Below are positions 1-9,327 of a stretch of DNA of 64,000 bases, in pieces; the stretch's first letter is position 1, and each line of letters starts with the position of its first letter. The position numbers and the translations under genes are program-made. The DNA lies in the NCBI GenBank assembly GCA_035532035.1, contig DATKRS010000033.1:31767-95766 (forward strand). The letters are read 5' to 3'. The notes beneath the pieces are model-generated. The model had not been told where the DNA came from. It did not search any database and was given only the letters and a program-made list of their open reading frames with translations. The stretch is from Candidatus Dormiibacterota bacterium. Lineage in GTDB: Bacteria > Vulcanimicrobiota > Vulcanimicrobiia > Vulcanimicrobiales > Vulcanimicrobiaceae.

Positions 1-1
1 T

Positions 2-211
2 TTCCGCTTGACGAATCGAGAGCTCGAGGTGATCGCGCTGCTCTTCTCCGGGCTGGGTACGCCGGCGATGGCAAAGCGGCTCTCGATCAGCGACACGACG
101 GTCAACGATCACGTCAAACGCCTTCTCTCGAAGACGAACTGCGCAAATCGCACGGAGATGGCTGCGACGCTCCTCGGCTGGCGGGGCGCAACCCGTCTCG
201 AGGACGGTTAG
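2..211 (+). CDS. LuxR-type HTH regulator, C-terminal part (cut by left edge)
   Basis: Only the DNA-binding end of a transcriptional regulator lies in the window. The frame is already open at base 2 and reads FR before a TTG, so the start is outside. The visible 69 residues have the GerE/LuxR pattern: LTNRELEVIALL, then AKRLSISDTTVNDHV with the recognition helix, then a KTNCANRTEMA tail. This form usually follows a receiver or sensor domain, which cannot be seen here. The stop codon overlaps by 4 bp the stop of the convergent polysaccharide kinase gene. Control of the neighbouring polysaccharide genes would be a natural guess but is inference only. Confidence 0.8.
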   Translation, partial: FRLTNRELEVIALLFSGLGTPAMAKRLSISDTTVNDHVKRLLSKTNCANRTEMAATLLGWRGATRLEDG

Positions 212-2337
212 CGCAGCTTTCCGGAACGCGCATAGTAGGCGAGACGCTCGTTCGTCGTCTTCGCGCGGTTTAGCACATATCCGACGAGGCTGCCGATGCC
301 TGCGCGCGCGAGACGATCGAGCGCGCGAGTGAGTTGCTTTACGCGCGTGCGGCCCGCCGAGATCACGACCAGCGACGCGTCGACGCTACGGGCGACCTCG
401 AGCGCATCATGAACGGGTCCAAGGGCGGATGTGTCGACGATGATGCTCGCGTAGTGCTGGCCTGCGCTCGCGAGAAGCCGGCGGAGGCGTCCGGACTCGA
501 GTGCGACGACGGGATCGCGTACGGCGGAGCCGCCGGCGAGGACGTCGATCTGCTGATGTGCGGTTCGCTGCGTCGCCTGTTCGATCGGCAGCCCGCGTTC
601 GAGCACGTCTCCAAGGCCGGGCATCTCCGCGACGCGCAGAAGACGGTGCACCGAAGGCCTGCGCAAGTCCGCGTCCACGACGAGTACGGGACCGTGGCGT
701 TCAGCGAGAGCGAGCGCGAGGTTCACGGCGACCGTTGATTTGCCATCGCCTTGCGACGGGCTGAGCACGGCGATCGTGCGCGGTGCCGACGTACCGCTGA
801 AACGCATGGCGTCGAGGACCTCGTCGTATGCGGCCTCCATGCGCAGGCGTCTGCGCGACTCGTCGCCGTTCGCAACCGAGCCGCTCACGTCGTCAACGCG
901 CCCGAGTGCCGGCAGGTCGGAGAGTTGCTCGACGTCGCGCTCGTCACCGACGCGGCTGTCGAAGAGATCGAGGACGAGCACGACCCCGAACGCGACGCCC
1001 AGCGCGAGCAGCGCCACGGCGATGAGGCCCATCTTCAGACTCGGCGTCGGGATCGCGTTCTGCGCTGCGGCCGGCTGCGTGACCGTGAGATCGCTGAGCG
1101 CGGTCGATTTCGCAACCGTCAACTCGTCATACTTTTGGAGCATTGCGTAGTACGCATCTTGTGCGAGCTTTGCGCGACGCTGCAGCACGGAGAGCGTGGC
1201 GGTCGTACCGGGGAGCTCCTGGATCGACGGGAGCATGGCGTGCCGCTGCGCGTCCATCGCCGCGACGGCTGCGGCGTCGGCCTGGACTTGCGCCTCGAGC
1301 TGCGCGGCTTGCTGCCGCAGCTGCACGGCGACCGCGTTCGACTCCGCCGTGTTCGATTGTGCGATCGTGGCCGGAATCGCCGCGATGCGCGCCTCGAGGT
1401 CCGCGATCTTCCTGCGGAGCTGCACCATGACGGGGTGCTTGTTGGTGAAGCGTTGGGCGTTATCAGCGAGCTGCACTTGTGCGTCGCTTAGCTGCTGGCG
1501 CAGTTGGAGGATGACCGGGTTGGGAGCCGTTACGGCCTGGCCGGGAATCATGCTCGGCGTCTGACCGATCTCACCTTGAATTGCTGCGAGCTGCGCTTGC
1601 GCTTGCCGCCGGTCTACCTGCGTCTGCGCGATCTTTTGATCGAGCGCGTCGAGGGTGGTGGCCGCTTGCGTCGCCTGCGTCGTCGCGTCGGTGAGGCGGT
1701 GCGCCGCCATGAAGCTCGCGGCGGCGAAGTTCGTTTGGCGCACCTGCGCCTCGGCGAGCGGAAGCTGCGAAGCGATGAACGCGATACCGGCATCGGCCTG
1801 CTGCGCGACGAGATCGCGCTCGCGCTGAACGAATGCCGACGCCATGTCGTTGGCAATCGTGGCCGCGGTCTGCGGATCGCCCCACGATGCCCGCAGACTG
1901 AGCATGGGCGTGTCGTTGATCGGGGCAACCCGAATGCGGCCGAGCAGCGCCTCCGCGCCGATCGGAAGGTGAAGATCGTCCACGACGCGCTGCGCGACCG
2001 GCGTCTCTTGAATGAGCTCCGCGTACGTTTGGGTCGACTGCAAGCCCGTCGCGATGACCAAGGCGTTGAGGATCGGCAAGTCGGTCTGCTGCTGCGACCC
2101 GGCATTGCCGGTAATGTCGGTTGCGTCGCGGTTCGGGTTGCCGGCGATGAGGCGGACCTCCGCCGTGTAGCTGCGCGGCAGGATCAAGATCGCGAGCGTG
2201 CCGAGCACCGCAAGGACCACCGCGATCGTCACGAAGAGCTTGCCGTACCTGCGGAAAGGCCGCGCGAAACGGCCGACGTGGATATCACCCGAGGTCAGGT
2301 CGGCGGGGGGGCGTTCGGCAAGCGTTAGCGTACTCAT
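208..2337 (-). CDS. Wzz/Wzc-like polysaccharide co-polymerase with tyrosine-kinase (BY-kinase) domain
   Basis: A 709-residue inner-membrane protein that regulates chain length and export of a surface polysaccharide. A Wzz-type N-terminus has a membrane segment at about 33-53, then a periplasmic part rich in Gln/Ala coiled coil (about 190-410), a second membrane segment at about 436-459, and a cytoplasmic P-loop kinase. The kinase shows Walker A SPSQGDGKST at 526-535, Walker A-prime VLVVDADLRR at 551-560 and a Walker B-like SIIVDTS near 630. The C-terminal tail ends NERLAYYARSGKLR; its Tyr pair (701-702) is a very short version of the autophosphorylated tyrosine cluster of this family. The gene follows the Wza-like exporter by 9 bp on the same strand, the usual partnership. 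Confidence 0.9.
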   Translation of the reverse strand: MSTLTLAERPPADLTSGDIHVGRFARPFRRYGKLFVTIAVVLAVLGTLAILILPRSYTAEVRLIAGNPNRDATDITGNAGSQQQTDLPILNALVIATGLQSTQTYAELIQETPVAQRVVDDLHLPIGAEALLGRIRVAPINDTPMLSLRASWGDPQTAATIANDMASAFVQRERDLVAQQADAGIAFIASQLPLAEAQVRQTNFAAASFMAAHRLTDATTQATQAATTLDALDQKIAQTQVDRRQAQAQLAAIQGEIGQTPSMIPGQAVTAPNPVILQLRQQLSDAQVQLADNAQRFTNKHPVMVQLRRKIADLEARIAAIPATIAQSNTAESNAVAVQLRQQAAQLEAQVQADAAAVAAMDAQRHAMLPSIQELPGTTATLSVLQRRAKLAQDAYYAMLQKYDELTVAKSTALSDLTVTQPAAAQNAIPTPSLKMGLIAVALLALGVAFGVVLVLDLFDSRVGDERDVEQLSDLPALGRVDDVSGSVANGDESRRRLRMEAAYDEVLDAMRFSGTSAPRTIAVLSPSQGDGKSTVAVNLALALAERHGPVLVVDADLRRPSVHRLLRVAEMPGLGDVLERGLPIEQATQRTAHQQIDVLAGGSAVRDPVVALESGRLRRLLASAGQHYASIIVDTSALGPVHDALEVARSVDASLVVISAGRTRVKQLTRALDRLARAGIGSLVGYVLNRAKTTNERLAYYARSGKLR

Positions 2338-2346
2338 GGTTGCTTT

Positions 2347-3297
2347 CTAGAAGTGCAGCAGCGTTCCGAGCAGGTAGAGGAAGCCGGAGAAGAAGCCCTC
2401 ACCGATCATGCGGCCGTTGGCCTCCGGTACGAAGATCTCGTCGCCGGGCTTCAGGACGACGTCGTAGCGCTCGTCGCCGCGCAGGAGCGCGGGGTAGAGA
2501 TTGATTTGGTACGTTCCGACGGTTCCGTTGGGGAAGTGTCGCGTGAGCGCGATGCGGTTGAGATCGGAGTTCGCCTGCCGAGTGTCGCCTGCGGCGGCGA
2601 TCGCGATGGAGAGACGATCTCCTTCGTGCACGACGATCGCGCCTGGCTTGTCGACCGCGCCCAAAACGTGAACAGTGAACGTCATCGGACCCGGCACATA
2701 CACGATCGCTCCCTGCTGCAATGGAACGTCGAGCGACGTGTCACCGCGCTGGAGCAAATTTTCGAGCGAGATCGTTGCGACGTCGCCACCGCCCGGCGTT
2801 GCGATGCGGGCGACGGGATAGACTCCCGTCTCGACGTCCACGACGCCGCCTGCGGCAGCGATCGCGTCGAGAAGGCGTCCCTGAGAGCGCAGCTGGTATT
2901 TCCCCGGTGTCTTGACGTCGCCGAGTACCGTCACCTCGAGGAGGCCCTCTTTGACGACCGATACGACGACTTGCGGCCGGCGCATGTACACGGCGAGGCG
3001 CCGCGCGATCGCGTGCGCCGCGCCCTGTGGCGACATGCCGCCGATCGCGAGCGTCCCGATCAGGGGAAGATCGATCGTTCCGTCGTCGAGCACGGTTACG
3101 TTTTGCGCGAGCGTGGGATCGTCGTCGATCGCAATGGCGATCTGATCGCCGCCCTGGATGTGGTACGCGTTGGTCATCTCGAAGGGAGACGCGGCCTCAC
3201 TGCCTTGATCCACCTGCGCGCACGCGCTCGCGGCGAACCCGAGCACGAACGACGGCAGAAGAAGCATGGCGATCGCAAACGTCCTCACGCGTTCCAT
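2347..3297 (-). CDS. Wza-like polysaccharide export protein (Poly_export plus SLBB domains)
   Basis: A 316-residue secreted protein predicted to form the outer-membrane or periplasmic exit channel for polysaccharide. It has a signal peptide (MERVRTF, then a hydrophobic stretch ending ASACAQ). A Poly_export domain follows with the family pattern YHIQGGDQIAI and DGTIDLPLIG. Two SLBB repeats come next, beginning near VTVLGDVKTPGKY and VHVLGAVDKPGA. The C-terminus is hydrophobic. The Cys in the signal region (ASACAQV) is a weak lipobox, so lipidation as in Wza is possible but not certain. It lies directly upstream of the Wzz/BY-kinase gene and is probably co-transcribed with it. Its presence argues for a diderm envelope. 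Confidence 0.88.
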   Translation of the reverse strand: MERVRTFAIAMLLLPSFVLGFAASACAQVDQGSEAASPFEMTNAYHIQGGDQIAIAIDDDPTLAQNVTVLDDGTIDLPLIGTLAIGGMSPQGAAHAIARRLAVYMRRPQVVVSVVKEGLLEVTVLGDVKTPGKYQLRSQGRLLDAIAAAGGVVDVETGVYPVARIATPGGGDVATISLENLLQRGDTSLDVPLQQGAIVYVPGPMTFTVHVLGAVDKPGAIVVHEGDRLSIAIAAAGDTRQANSDLNRIALTRHFPNGTVGTYQINLYPALLRGDERYDVVLKPGDEIFVPEANGRMIGEGFFSGFLYLLGTLLHF

Positions 3298-3367
3298 GTT
3301 TCGACTCTAACCTCCGTACGTGCGCGTTGCAGAGTTCGCGTCTGCCCTATGGGACCGGGTCGAGCGG

Positions 3368-4849
3368 CTACCCTGAGAGATGAATTCGTGGCCGTGAGTC
3401 CCAAGCGGGTTGAGTCCTCGGACCCAGGCGGGTCACGCCCATGCCGAGAGCGCTCACCAAGAGTGCCGCAAGTCCTAGCCAGGCAGGGAGTTTCGACGCC
3501 TCGGCATCGAGCCGCGGCGTCGCGTACCGTGGATCGGAGCGCAGATACGCGCCCCAGTTCTCGCCGGCGAGGTTCGTCGCGGGAGCGCTCGTCTGCGACA
3601 CGTGCGACGGCGCAGGCGGCACGAGCACCTGTTGCGCGGCGAGGGGGAGCGCAACGCAGATTGCGGCGAGCAAGAAGCCTCCGAGCGCATGCGTGAAATC
3701 GATAGTTTCGCCGAAAGGAACCGCGTCCACGAGCGCTCCTGTCGCACAGAGAAGCGCGAGGACGTCGAGAACCGGACGATGGCTCATCGCGAGAGTGAAC
3801 GGCACGGCCGCGACGGCGGCGATGAGAAAGCGCCCCGCCCACGAGGCGAGCGGCGCCGCGCGTCCCACGAAGAGAAAGGCTGCGGGCAGGGCTGCGACGA
3901 GCTGAATTTCGTGGAGAAAGGCGCCGCCGAAGAGCGCTACTGCAGGCGGCACGTAGGCGATCGCCGCAGCGTCCAAGCGGCGAGCGCTGGCGTTTGCAGC
4001 GAAGATTCCGAACACCAGCATGAGGAGATACGAGAGCGTTCCGCCCAAAAGCGCGATTGAAGATGGAACGTGCACGAACGCCAGCAGGTGTGCAAGCGAG
4101 AACTGATCGCTGCTGATCAGCTCAGCGCGCGCTTGTGCCGGCAACGCCGTCGTAAGATAGGCGAGCGTACCGTGTGGCGAGAGCGCCAAAACGCTCAGCG
4201 CGGCGCAGGCCAAGCCGATTCCGGCAAGCCAGGCGCGCGTTCCCGGGCGCAGGATGAAGAGCGCGAGGGCGACGGGAAGCCCGAGGTGCGGCTCTATGGT
4301 CGCGGCAGCGGCGCAGACCGCGGCGAGCGAGTCGTCTCCGCGAAGGAGTGCCGCTCCGCACAATGCGATGAAGAGCGTCGCAAGCGGCGGGATCTGGCCG
4401 AAAACCACCGATCCCAGCACGGCGGAGATCAGGAGGGCCGAGGCGACCGCACCGCTCGGTAGCTGGGAGACGCGCCCCACGGTGATCGCTAACCACGCGC
4501 ACGCTGCGAGGAGAACGCCGAACCAGAGCCAGGCCGCGATCCGGTACGGCAGCTCCGCGAGCAGCGCGAAGAGATCGAGGACGTAGGGCGGCAATGGCGC
4601 CGGCGTGACGTACTGCGCGGGGAGATCCGAGCCGTGCGGCAGCGCGTGCTCGCACGAGCGAAGCGGCTCGACGGCATATGGGTCCGCGTGCTGCAACAGC
4701 GCGCTCCCGGCGCAGTAGAAGGCGGGAAAGTCATTGCCGGCGATCGGAACGCCGTTCGTTCGAACGATTCCGGCAGCGTGCCCACTGACGATGAAGATGC
4801 ACGCAGCCCAAAGGATCGCCGACAGAATCGCGCGCCCGTTTCCGGTCAT
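3368..4849 (-). CDS. GT87-family (DUF2029) membrane glycosyltransferase
   Basis: A 493-residue polytopic membrane protein with roughly ten hydrophobic segments. After the first segment it has the GT87 signature NDFPAFYCAGSALLQHADPY, containing the conserved Asp and the AG...DPY motif of polyprenyl-phosphate-mannose-dependent mannosyltransferases such as PimE. The family adds sugars from a lipid-linked donor on the outer face of the membrane. The specific acceptor cannot be told. It is transcribed toward the Wza/Wzc-like pair, 70 bp upstream of it, so a role in the same envelope polysaccharide is likely. It is divergent from the SulP transporter gene, with only 43-118 bp between them depending on the SulP start. 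Confidence 0.8.
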   Translation of the reverse strand: MTGNGRAILSAILWAACIFIVSGHAAGIVRTNGVPIAGNDFPAFYCAGSALLQHADPYAVEPLRSCEHALPHGSDLPAQYVTPAPLPPYVLDLFALLAELPYRIAAWLWFGVLLAACAWLAITVGRVSQLPSGAVASALLISAVLGSVVFGQIPPLATLFIALCGAALLRGDDSLAAVCAAAATIEPHLGLPVALALFILRPGTRAWLAGIGLACAALSVLALSPHGTLAYLTTALPAQARAELISSDQFSLAHLLAFVHVPSSIALLGGTLSYLLMLVFGIFAANASARRLDAAAIAYVPPAVALFGGAFLHEIQLVAALPAAFLFVGRAAPLASWAGRFLIAAVAAVPFTLAMSHRPVLDVLALLCATGALVDAVPFGETIDFTHALGGFLLAAICVALPLAAQQVLVPPAPSHVSQTSAPATNLAGENWGAYLRSDPRYATPRLDAEASKLPAWLGLAALLVSALGMGVTRLGPRTQPAWDSRPRIHLSG

Positions 4850-4967
4850 GCAGGCATTGTAATCGGGGGCGTCCCGGCACCGCCACCGACCATTGACGGG
4901 CTGGAAACGGCCCCGAAGACCCTACCTCATGGAGGCTTCGGTCACGGTCGGCACGGACAGAGGACCG

Positions 4968-6611
4968 ATGTTCTTTGCGTCGCTGCGCGGGTATCGCGTT
5001 CCCTGGATACCAGGCGACCTGATCGCCGGGCTCTTACTGGCCGCAATCGCCATCCCCGAACAGATCGCGACGGCCCGGCTCGCGGGCATGCCTCCGGCGA
5101 CGGGACTCTACGCGTTCGCGGCAGGCACCATAGCCTTCGTGATCTTCGGGAGGAACCGGTACTTGTCGGTCGGAGCCGACTCGACGATCGCGACGATCTT
5201 CGCCGTCACACTCGCGGCCATCGTCGCTCCCGGCTCACCGGAGTACGCGCTTCTGCTCGGGCTCATGGCCTTGCTCGTCGGCGGCATGCTCGTCGCGGTG
5301 GGCATCGCTCGAGCGGAGTGGATCTCGGATCTGCTCTCGATCCCGGTAACGGTCGGCTTTCTCGCGGGAATCGCCGTGCAGATCGTCGTCTCCCAGCTGC
5401 CCTCATTGCTCGGCGTCTCCGTCTCGCAGACCTCCGCACTGCCGCGCATCGCCGAGATTATCCGCGCGTTGCCACATACGAATCTCGATACGCTTGCGCT
5501 GGGAGCGCTCGTTCTTGCGATCATCTTCGGATCGAAGATCGCCAGCCGGAAGCTCCCCGGCGCTCTCTTCGCACTCGCCGCGTCGGCGGCGGCGGTAGCG
5601 CTGCTGCATTTGCAAGACCGGGTTGCAGTGGTCGGTGCGCTGCATGTGGGCCTGCCGCAGCTGCGCCTGCCGTTTCCGCACGACGTGCACGCCGAGTCGA
5701 TCCTTCCGGTGGCGGCGGTCGTCGCCGTCGTGTGCGTGCTGCAAACCGTCACGACGCTTCGCACGTTCCGCTCGCACAAGGGGATCGTTGACGTGAGCTC
5801 CGACGTCGCGGCTACGGGCGTCGGCTCGCTCCTCGCCGGGATCGTCGGAGCCTTTCCGGTCGACGCGAGCCCGCCCAGAACGGCGATCGTGGCCTCGGCC
5901 GGGGCTCGTTCTCAGCTCGCGGGCATCATTGCGTTGCTTGGGGTTGCGCTCTTCGCGTTGCTCGGCGGGGGCGTCGCCGGTTTCGTCCCGCAGGCAGCGC
6001 TCGCCGGAACGCTCATCTACATCGCGTGGGAGATCTTTCGCGTCGACGAGATGCGACGGATCGCGCGCGAGAGCCACCTCGAGATCGTGCTCGTCGTGCT
6101 GAGCGCCGTGCTCGTCGTCGCTCTGCGCATCAATGTCGGAATGATGCTCAGCATCTTGCTCTCGCTGTTCTACGGCGTCTACGTCATGCTGCGTCCACCC
6201 TGCGTCGAACTCGTGCACGTGCCGGGCACGACCATCTGGTGGCCGCCCAAGGAGGCAGAAGCGGGAAGGCGCGAGCGCGGGATCGTCGTCTTCTCACCTG
6301 CGGCGCCGCTCTACTTTATGAACGTTCGCTACGTCTGCCAGCGTCTCGTCGCTGCGGTCTCGGGCGCCTCCGAGGCCGTCGACGTCGTGATCGTCGAAGG
6401 GAGCGGCGTGAGCGATATCGACTACACTGGCGCGCACGTCTTCAGGTCGGCGTTGCGAAGGCTGCAGGAGCGCGGCATGCGCGTCGCATTTGCGCGCTTC
6501 TCCGACGAGCGGGCCGTCGCCGCTGCGCGCCGGGCCGGCATCGTCGCGCTCATCGGCGAGGATCGCATCTTCAAGTCGGTGCAAGAGGCCGTCGAAGCAC
6601 TCGTTCCATGA
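4968..6611 (+). CDS. SulP-family anion permease with STAS domain
   Basis: An inner-membrane anion transporter of the SLC26/SulP family (sulfate, bicarbonate or related anions). It starts with the family motif GYRVPWIPGDLIAGLLLAA and has about 11-12 membrane segments. The C-terminal STAS domain (about the last 110 residues) includes the SDIDYTGAHVF region. I chose ATG at 4968 because AGAGGA lies 6 bases upstream; in-frame TTG at 4893 and ATG at 4929 would add 25 or 13 residues without a good ribosome site. The stop overlaps the start of the next transporter gene (ATGA). The substrate cannot be read from sequence. Confidence 0.88.
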   Translation: MFFASLRGYRVPWIPGDLIAGLLLAAIAIPEQIATARLAGMPPATGLYAFAAGTIAFVIFGRNRYLSVGADSTIATIFAVTLAAIVAPGSPEYALLLGLMALLVGGMLVAVGIARAEWISDLLSIPVTVGFLAGIAVQIVVSQLPSLLGVSVSQTSALPRIAEIIRALPHTNLDTLALGALVLAIIFGSKIASRKLPGALFALAASAAAVALLHLQDRVAVVGALHVGLPQLRLPFPHDVHAESILPVAAVVAVVCVLQTVTTLRTFRSHKGIVDVSSDVAATGVGSLLAGIVGAFPVDASPPRTAIVASAGARSQLAGIIALLGVALFALLGGGVAGFVPQAALAGTLIYIAWEIFRVDEMRRIARESHLEIVLVVLSAVLVVALRINVGMMLSILLSLFYGVYVMLRPPCVELVHVPGTTIWWPPKEAEAGRRERGIVVFSPAAPLYFMNVRYVCQRLVAAVSGASEAVDVVIVEGSGVSDIDYTGAHVFRSALRRLQERGMRVAFARFSDERAVAAARRAGIVALIGEDRIFKSVQEAVEALVP

Positions 6612-7816
6612 TCGTCGCGATCGTCGCCGTTCTGGCGATGCTCTTGGCAGGTCTACGTCCCAGGGGCACGCGCGAGTGGATGTGGGCTGCATTGGGTGCC
6701 GCAATGCTCCTGATTGCGGGCCGCGAGCCGGTCGTGGCGGCAGCGCGCGCCGTCGCCGAGCAATGGAACGTCTTGCTCTTCATTCTGGGTTTGATGGTGC
6801 TTTCGGCGGCTGCGGAGGAGAGCGGTGCCTTTGCGCTGGTCGCAGAGTACGCCGTGCAGCGAGCGGGCGGTTCGCAACGCCGGCTGTTCGTGTTGCTGTT
6901 TCTCGCTGGAGCGGCGCTGACGATGCTCCTCTCGAACGACGCAACCGCCATCGTCTTCACGCCGATCGTCTATCGCGCGGTGGCGAGTCGAGGAGCAGAC
7001 GCCCTTGCATTTCTCTTCGGCTGCACGTTCGTGGCGGATACCGCGTCCTTCGGCCTGCCGTTTGCAAACCCGGCAAACGTCATCATCCTGCCGCGCCCGG
7101 ACATCATCCAGTATCTCATCCATTTGGGACCTCCGGAGCTGTTCGCAGTTGCGATAAATCTCGCGCTGTTCGTCGCGCTCTTTCACCGTCGGCTCCGCGG
7201 GCGATACGACGTTGGGGTAGCGCCGCGGCCTGAACCGGCGGCCGTGCGGACGCTCGTCGTGGCCTGCTGCATCGTCGCTGGTTACCTCGCAGCCCTGGCA
7301 TTTGATGTGCCGCTCGGACCCGTCGCATTGCTCGGCGGACTCGTCGCGCTTGGCGCCGCACGAGTCCGGCCGTCCGTTGCGGCAAAGCACGTGAGCTGGA
7401 GCACGTTCGTGTTGTTAGCTGCACTCTTCGTGTTGCTCGACGCGCTCGACCGCGCCGGTTTCACGGCATTGGCTCTACACGCGCTGGACGCCGTCACGCG
7501 ATACGGCACGCTTGCATCCACGGCCGCTGCCGCCGTGGGAGCCGCGCTGCTCGCAAACGTCGTCAACAATCTGCCCGTCGCCGTCGCATCCGCACATATG
7601 ACGGCCCAGGCTCCCCATCTCGCGTATCCATTGATCGCCGGAACCGATCTGGGACCGAACCTCACGACGACCGGCTCTCTCGCGACCATTCTGTGGATGG
7701 CGGCGTTGAGGAAACGGGGCGTCTGCGTCAGCCCGCTCGAATACTTGCGCTTAGGTGCGATCGTCGTGCCGCCGATGCTGGCAGTGACGATTCTCTGGCT
7801 TTGGCTTGCCCGATGA
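6608..7816 (+). CDS. ArsB/NhaD ion-transporter superfamily membrane protein
   Basis: A 402-residue polytopic inner-membrane transporter. It has the pattern of the ArsB/NhaD/SLC13 group: LLSNDATAIVFTPIV in the first half, FANPANVI (the first-hairpin asparagine motif), and NNLPVAVASAHM plus DLGPNLTTTGSLATILWM in the second half. These paired motifs are typical of arsenite or sodium/proton antiporters and citrate-type carriers. No arsenic regulator or reductase is nearby, so arsenite export is unproven. The ATG overlaps the SulP stop (ATGA), and the universal stress gene follows after 19 bp, so the three form one operon. Confidence 0.85.
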   Translation: MIVAIVAVLAMLLAGLRPRGTREWMWAALGAAMLLIAGREPVVAAARAVAEQWNVLLFILGLMVLSAAAEESGAFALVAEYAVQRAGGSQRRLFVLLFLAGAALTMLLSNDATAIVFTPIVYRAVASRGADALAFLFGCTFVADTASFGLPFANPANVIILPRPDIIQYLIHLGPPELFAVAINLALFVALFHRRLRGRYDVGVAPRPEPAAVRTLVVACCIVAGYLAALAFDVPLGPVALLGGLVALGAARVRPSVAAKHVSWSTFVLLAALFVLLDALDRAGFTALALHALDAVTRYGTLASTAAAAVGAALLANVVNNLPVAVASAHMTAQAPHLAYPLIAGTDLGPNLTTTGSLATILWMAALRKRGVCVSPLEYLRLGAIVVPPMLAVTILWLWLAR

Positions 7817-7835
7817 AAGAAGAAGAGGTGCAGCT

Positions 7836-8294
7836 TTGAAGGCAGCGGTTTGCTTCGACGGGATTGACGATGCCGCTCTGGCGGAAGCCGTCTCCCCGGC
7901 CGTACGCGCCTTCGACAACGTCGAAGCGTGGTGCGCGTACGCGGATGCGGCGCAGCAGCTGCTCGACCGCATCGTCGAACGCCACCACGGTCCGCCGCAG
8001 CCGCCTCATCGGCGCCATGGACCGAGCCTAGACGAGGAGCAGGCGCAGGGCGTAGCCGCCCGCGCGATCGCCCTGCTGGCTCGTCACGGTATCTCTGCGG
8101 CGGCACGAATCATCAAGGGCGAGAACCCGGAACGTGCGTTAGCCGAGGCGAGCGCGCAGGATGTCGTTCTCGTTTTGGCCGCGGGACACCGTGGCGGCAT
8201 CGGACCGCGATCCGTCGGTCACGTCGCGCGCTTCGTCGTGGATCACGCACGCGGCCCGGTGCTGGTCATGCGTCTCTACGAGCCTGCAGGCTAG
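7836..8294 (+). CDS. Universal stress protein (UspA) family
   Basis: A 152-residue cytoplasmic protein. The C-terminal half has the UspA nucleotide-binding pattern: DVVLVLAAGHRGG, then GPRSVGHVARFVVDHARGPV, then a final strand VLVMR. The N-terminal half is diverged, with KAAVCFDGIDDAALAEAV and an acidic/histidine-rich loop. I prefer TTG at 7836 because AGAAGAGG lies 7-13 bases upstream; a longer frame from 7806 would overlap the transporter. Position after two anion/ion transporters suggests a small accessory nucleotide-sensing role, which is inference. Confidence 0.75.
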   Translation: MKAAVCFDGIDDAALAEAVSPAVRAFDNVEAWCAYADAAQQLLDRIVERHHGPPQPPHRRHGPSLDEEQAQGVAARAIALLARHGISAAARIIKGENPERALAEASAQDVVLVLAAGHRGGIGPRSVGHVARFVVDHARGPVLVMRLYEPAG

Positions 8295-8321
8295 CGGAGC
8301 CGAGAGGAAGACGCGCCAGCC

Positions 8322-8351
8322 TTGCCTCCTGGCGCTCTTCAGCTGTATAAT
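8322..8351 (+). promoter_or_regulatory. Sigma70-type promoter for the XerC/D-lipoprotein operon
   Basis: TTGCCT (8322-8327), an 18-bp spacer and a perfect TATAAT (8346-8351) lie 38 bp before the recombinase start. Seen directly in sequence; strength and use are inferred. Confidence 0.6.
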
Positions 8352-8388
8352 CACAAACAGTTATTTGCGATAATACAAGGAGAAGGCT

Positions 8389-9327
8389 TTGCCACGATCG
8401 CAAGCGGCCCGACGCCACGATGCCACCGTCCTGACGGGCTTTCGCGAGTACCTGCTCCTCGAGAAGCGCCGCGCGGAGCGCACCGTGCGCGAGTACGAAT
8501 CGGATCTGGATCTGTTCGCGCGGTTCGTCGCGCCTCGGACGCCCGTCGAGCAGACCTTGGTGGCCGCCACGGTCTCGAACGTGCGCCAGTTCCTCATGGA
8601 CATGACGCGGCGCGGCCTGAGCGCCGCCGCCGTGCGGCGACGGATTGCGGCGCTCGGCGCGTTCTTTCGGTATGCGAAGCGCGAAGGATTGCGGCAGGAC
8701 AATCCGGCGGCGGACGTGGGCAACATCAAGCTGCCGCGTCGCCTTCCCAAGGCCATCTCAGTCAAGGACGCCGAACGCCTCCTGGCCACCAAGCCAGCGG
8801 CGGGAACCTCGGAGTTCCAGCGGCTGCGAGACGGCGCCATACTCGAGCTTTTCTACGCTTCAGGTATCCGCCGGGCGGAGCTGGTCGGCATCGATCTGGC
8901 CGACGTCGACTTCGATCGGCGAACGATCCGCGTCGTCGGCAAGGGAAACAAGGAGCGCTATGTGTTTTTCAACGACGCGGCTGCAGATGCGCTAAGACGT
9001 TACCTGGCGGTGCGACCGCCTGGAGGCGACGGCGCGCTCTTCGTCAGCCGCCGGCGAAGCCGCCTCAGCTACCCGCAGGTCGGAAACGTCTTTCGTCTCT
9101 TCGTGCGATTGAGCGGCTTGGAAGGGAAAATCACGCCTCACACGCTACGGCATTCCTTTGCGACGCATCTGCATCAGCGTGGCGTCGACATCATGACGAT
9201 CAAGGAACTTCTGGGACACGACAGCGTGGCGACGACGCAGATCTATGCGAAGGTTACCCTCGAGCACATGCGTCAGGCGTACGAGGAGGCCCATCCCCGC
9301 AGCAGGCCAAAGCGTTCGCCGCGATGA
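8389..9327 (+). CDS. Tyrosine recombinase XerC/XerD
   Basis: A 312-residue site-specific recombinase, the usual size for the Xer proteins that resolve chromosome dimers at dif. The N-terminal SAM-like core-binding domain covers about 15-100. The catalytic domain carries the expected residues: Arg in SGIRRAEL, Lys in VGKGNKERY, HTLRHSFATHL, LGHDSV and the tyrosine in TTQIYAKV. The start is TTG at 8389 with AAGGAG 8 bases upstream. Unlike the two integrases at the right end of the window it is not next to a tRNA or repeat, so it looks like the housekeeping enzyme. XerC and XerD cannot be told apart here. Confidence 0.9.
   Translation: MPRSQAARRHDATVLTGFREYLLLEKRRAERTVREYESDLDLFARFVAPRTPVEQTLVAATVSNVRQFLMDMTRRGLSAAAVRRRIAALGAFFRYAKREGLRQDNPAADVGNIKLPRRLPKAISVKDAERLLATKPAAGTSEFQRLRDGAILELFYASGIRRAELVGIDLADVDFDRRTIRVVGKGNKERYVFFNDAAADALRRYLAVRPPGGDGALFVSRRRSRLSYPQVGNVFRLFVRLSGLEGKITPHTLRHSFATHLHQRGVDIMTIKELLGHDSVATTQIYAKVTLEHMRQAYEEAHPRSRPKRSPR

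Noticed and set aside
2353..3696. Long plus-strand frame of 447 codons
   Set aside because: It lies opposite the Wza-like and GT87 genes, is Arg/Asp/His-rich without domain features, and is a GC-rich shadow.
6026..6607. N-terminal extension of the ArsB/NhaD-like protein
   Set aside because: It lies inside sulP in another frame, is very Arg-rich, and the ATG at 6608 gives a normal transporter start.
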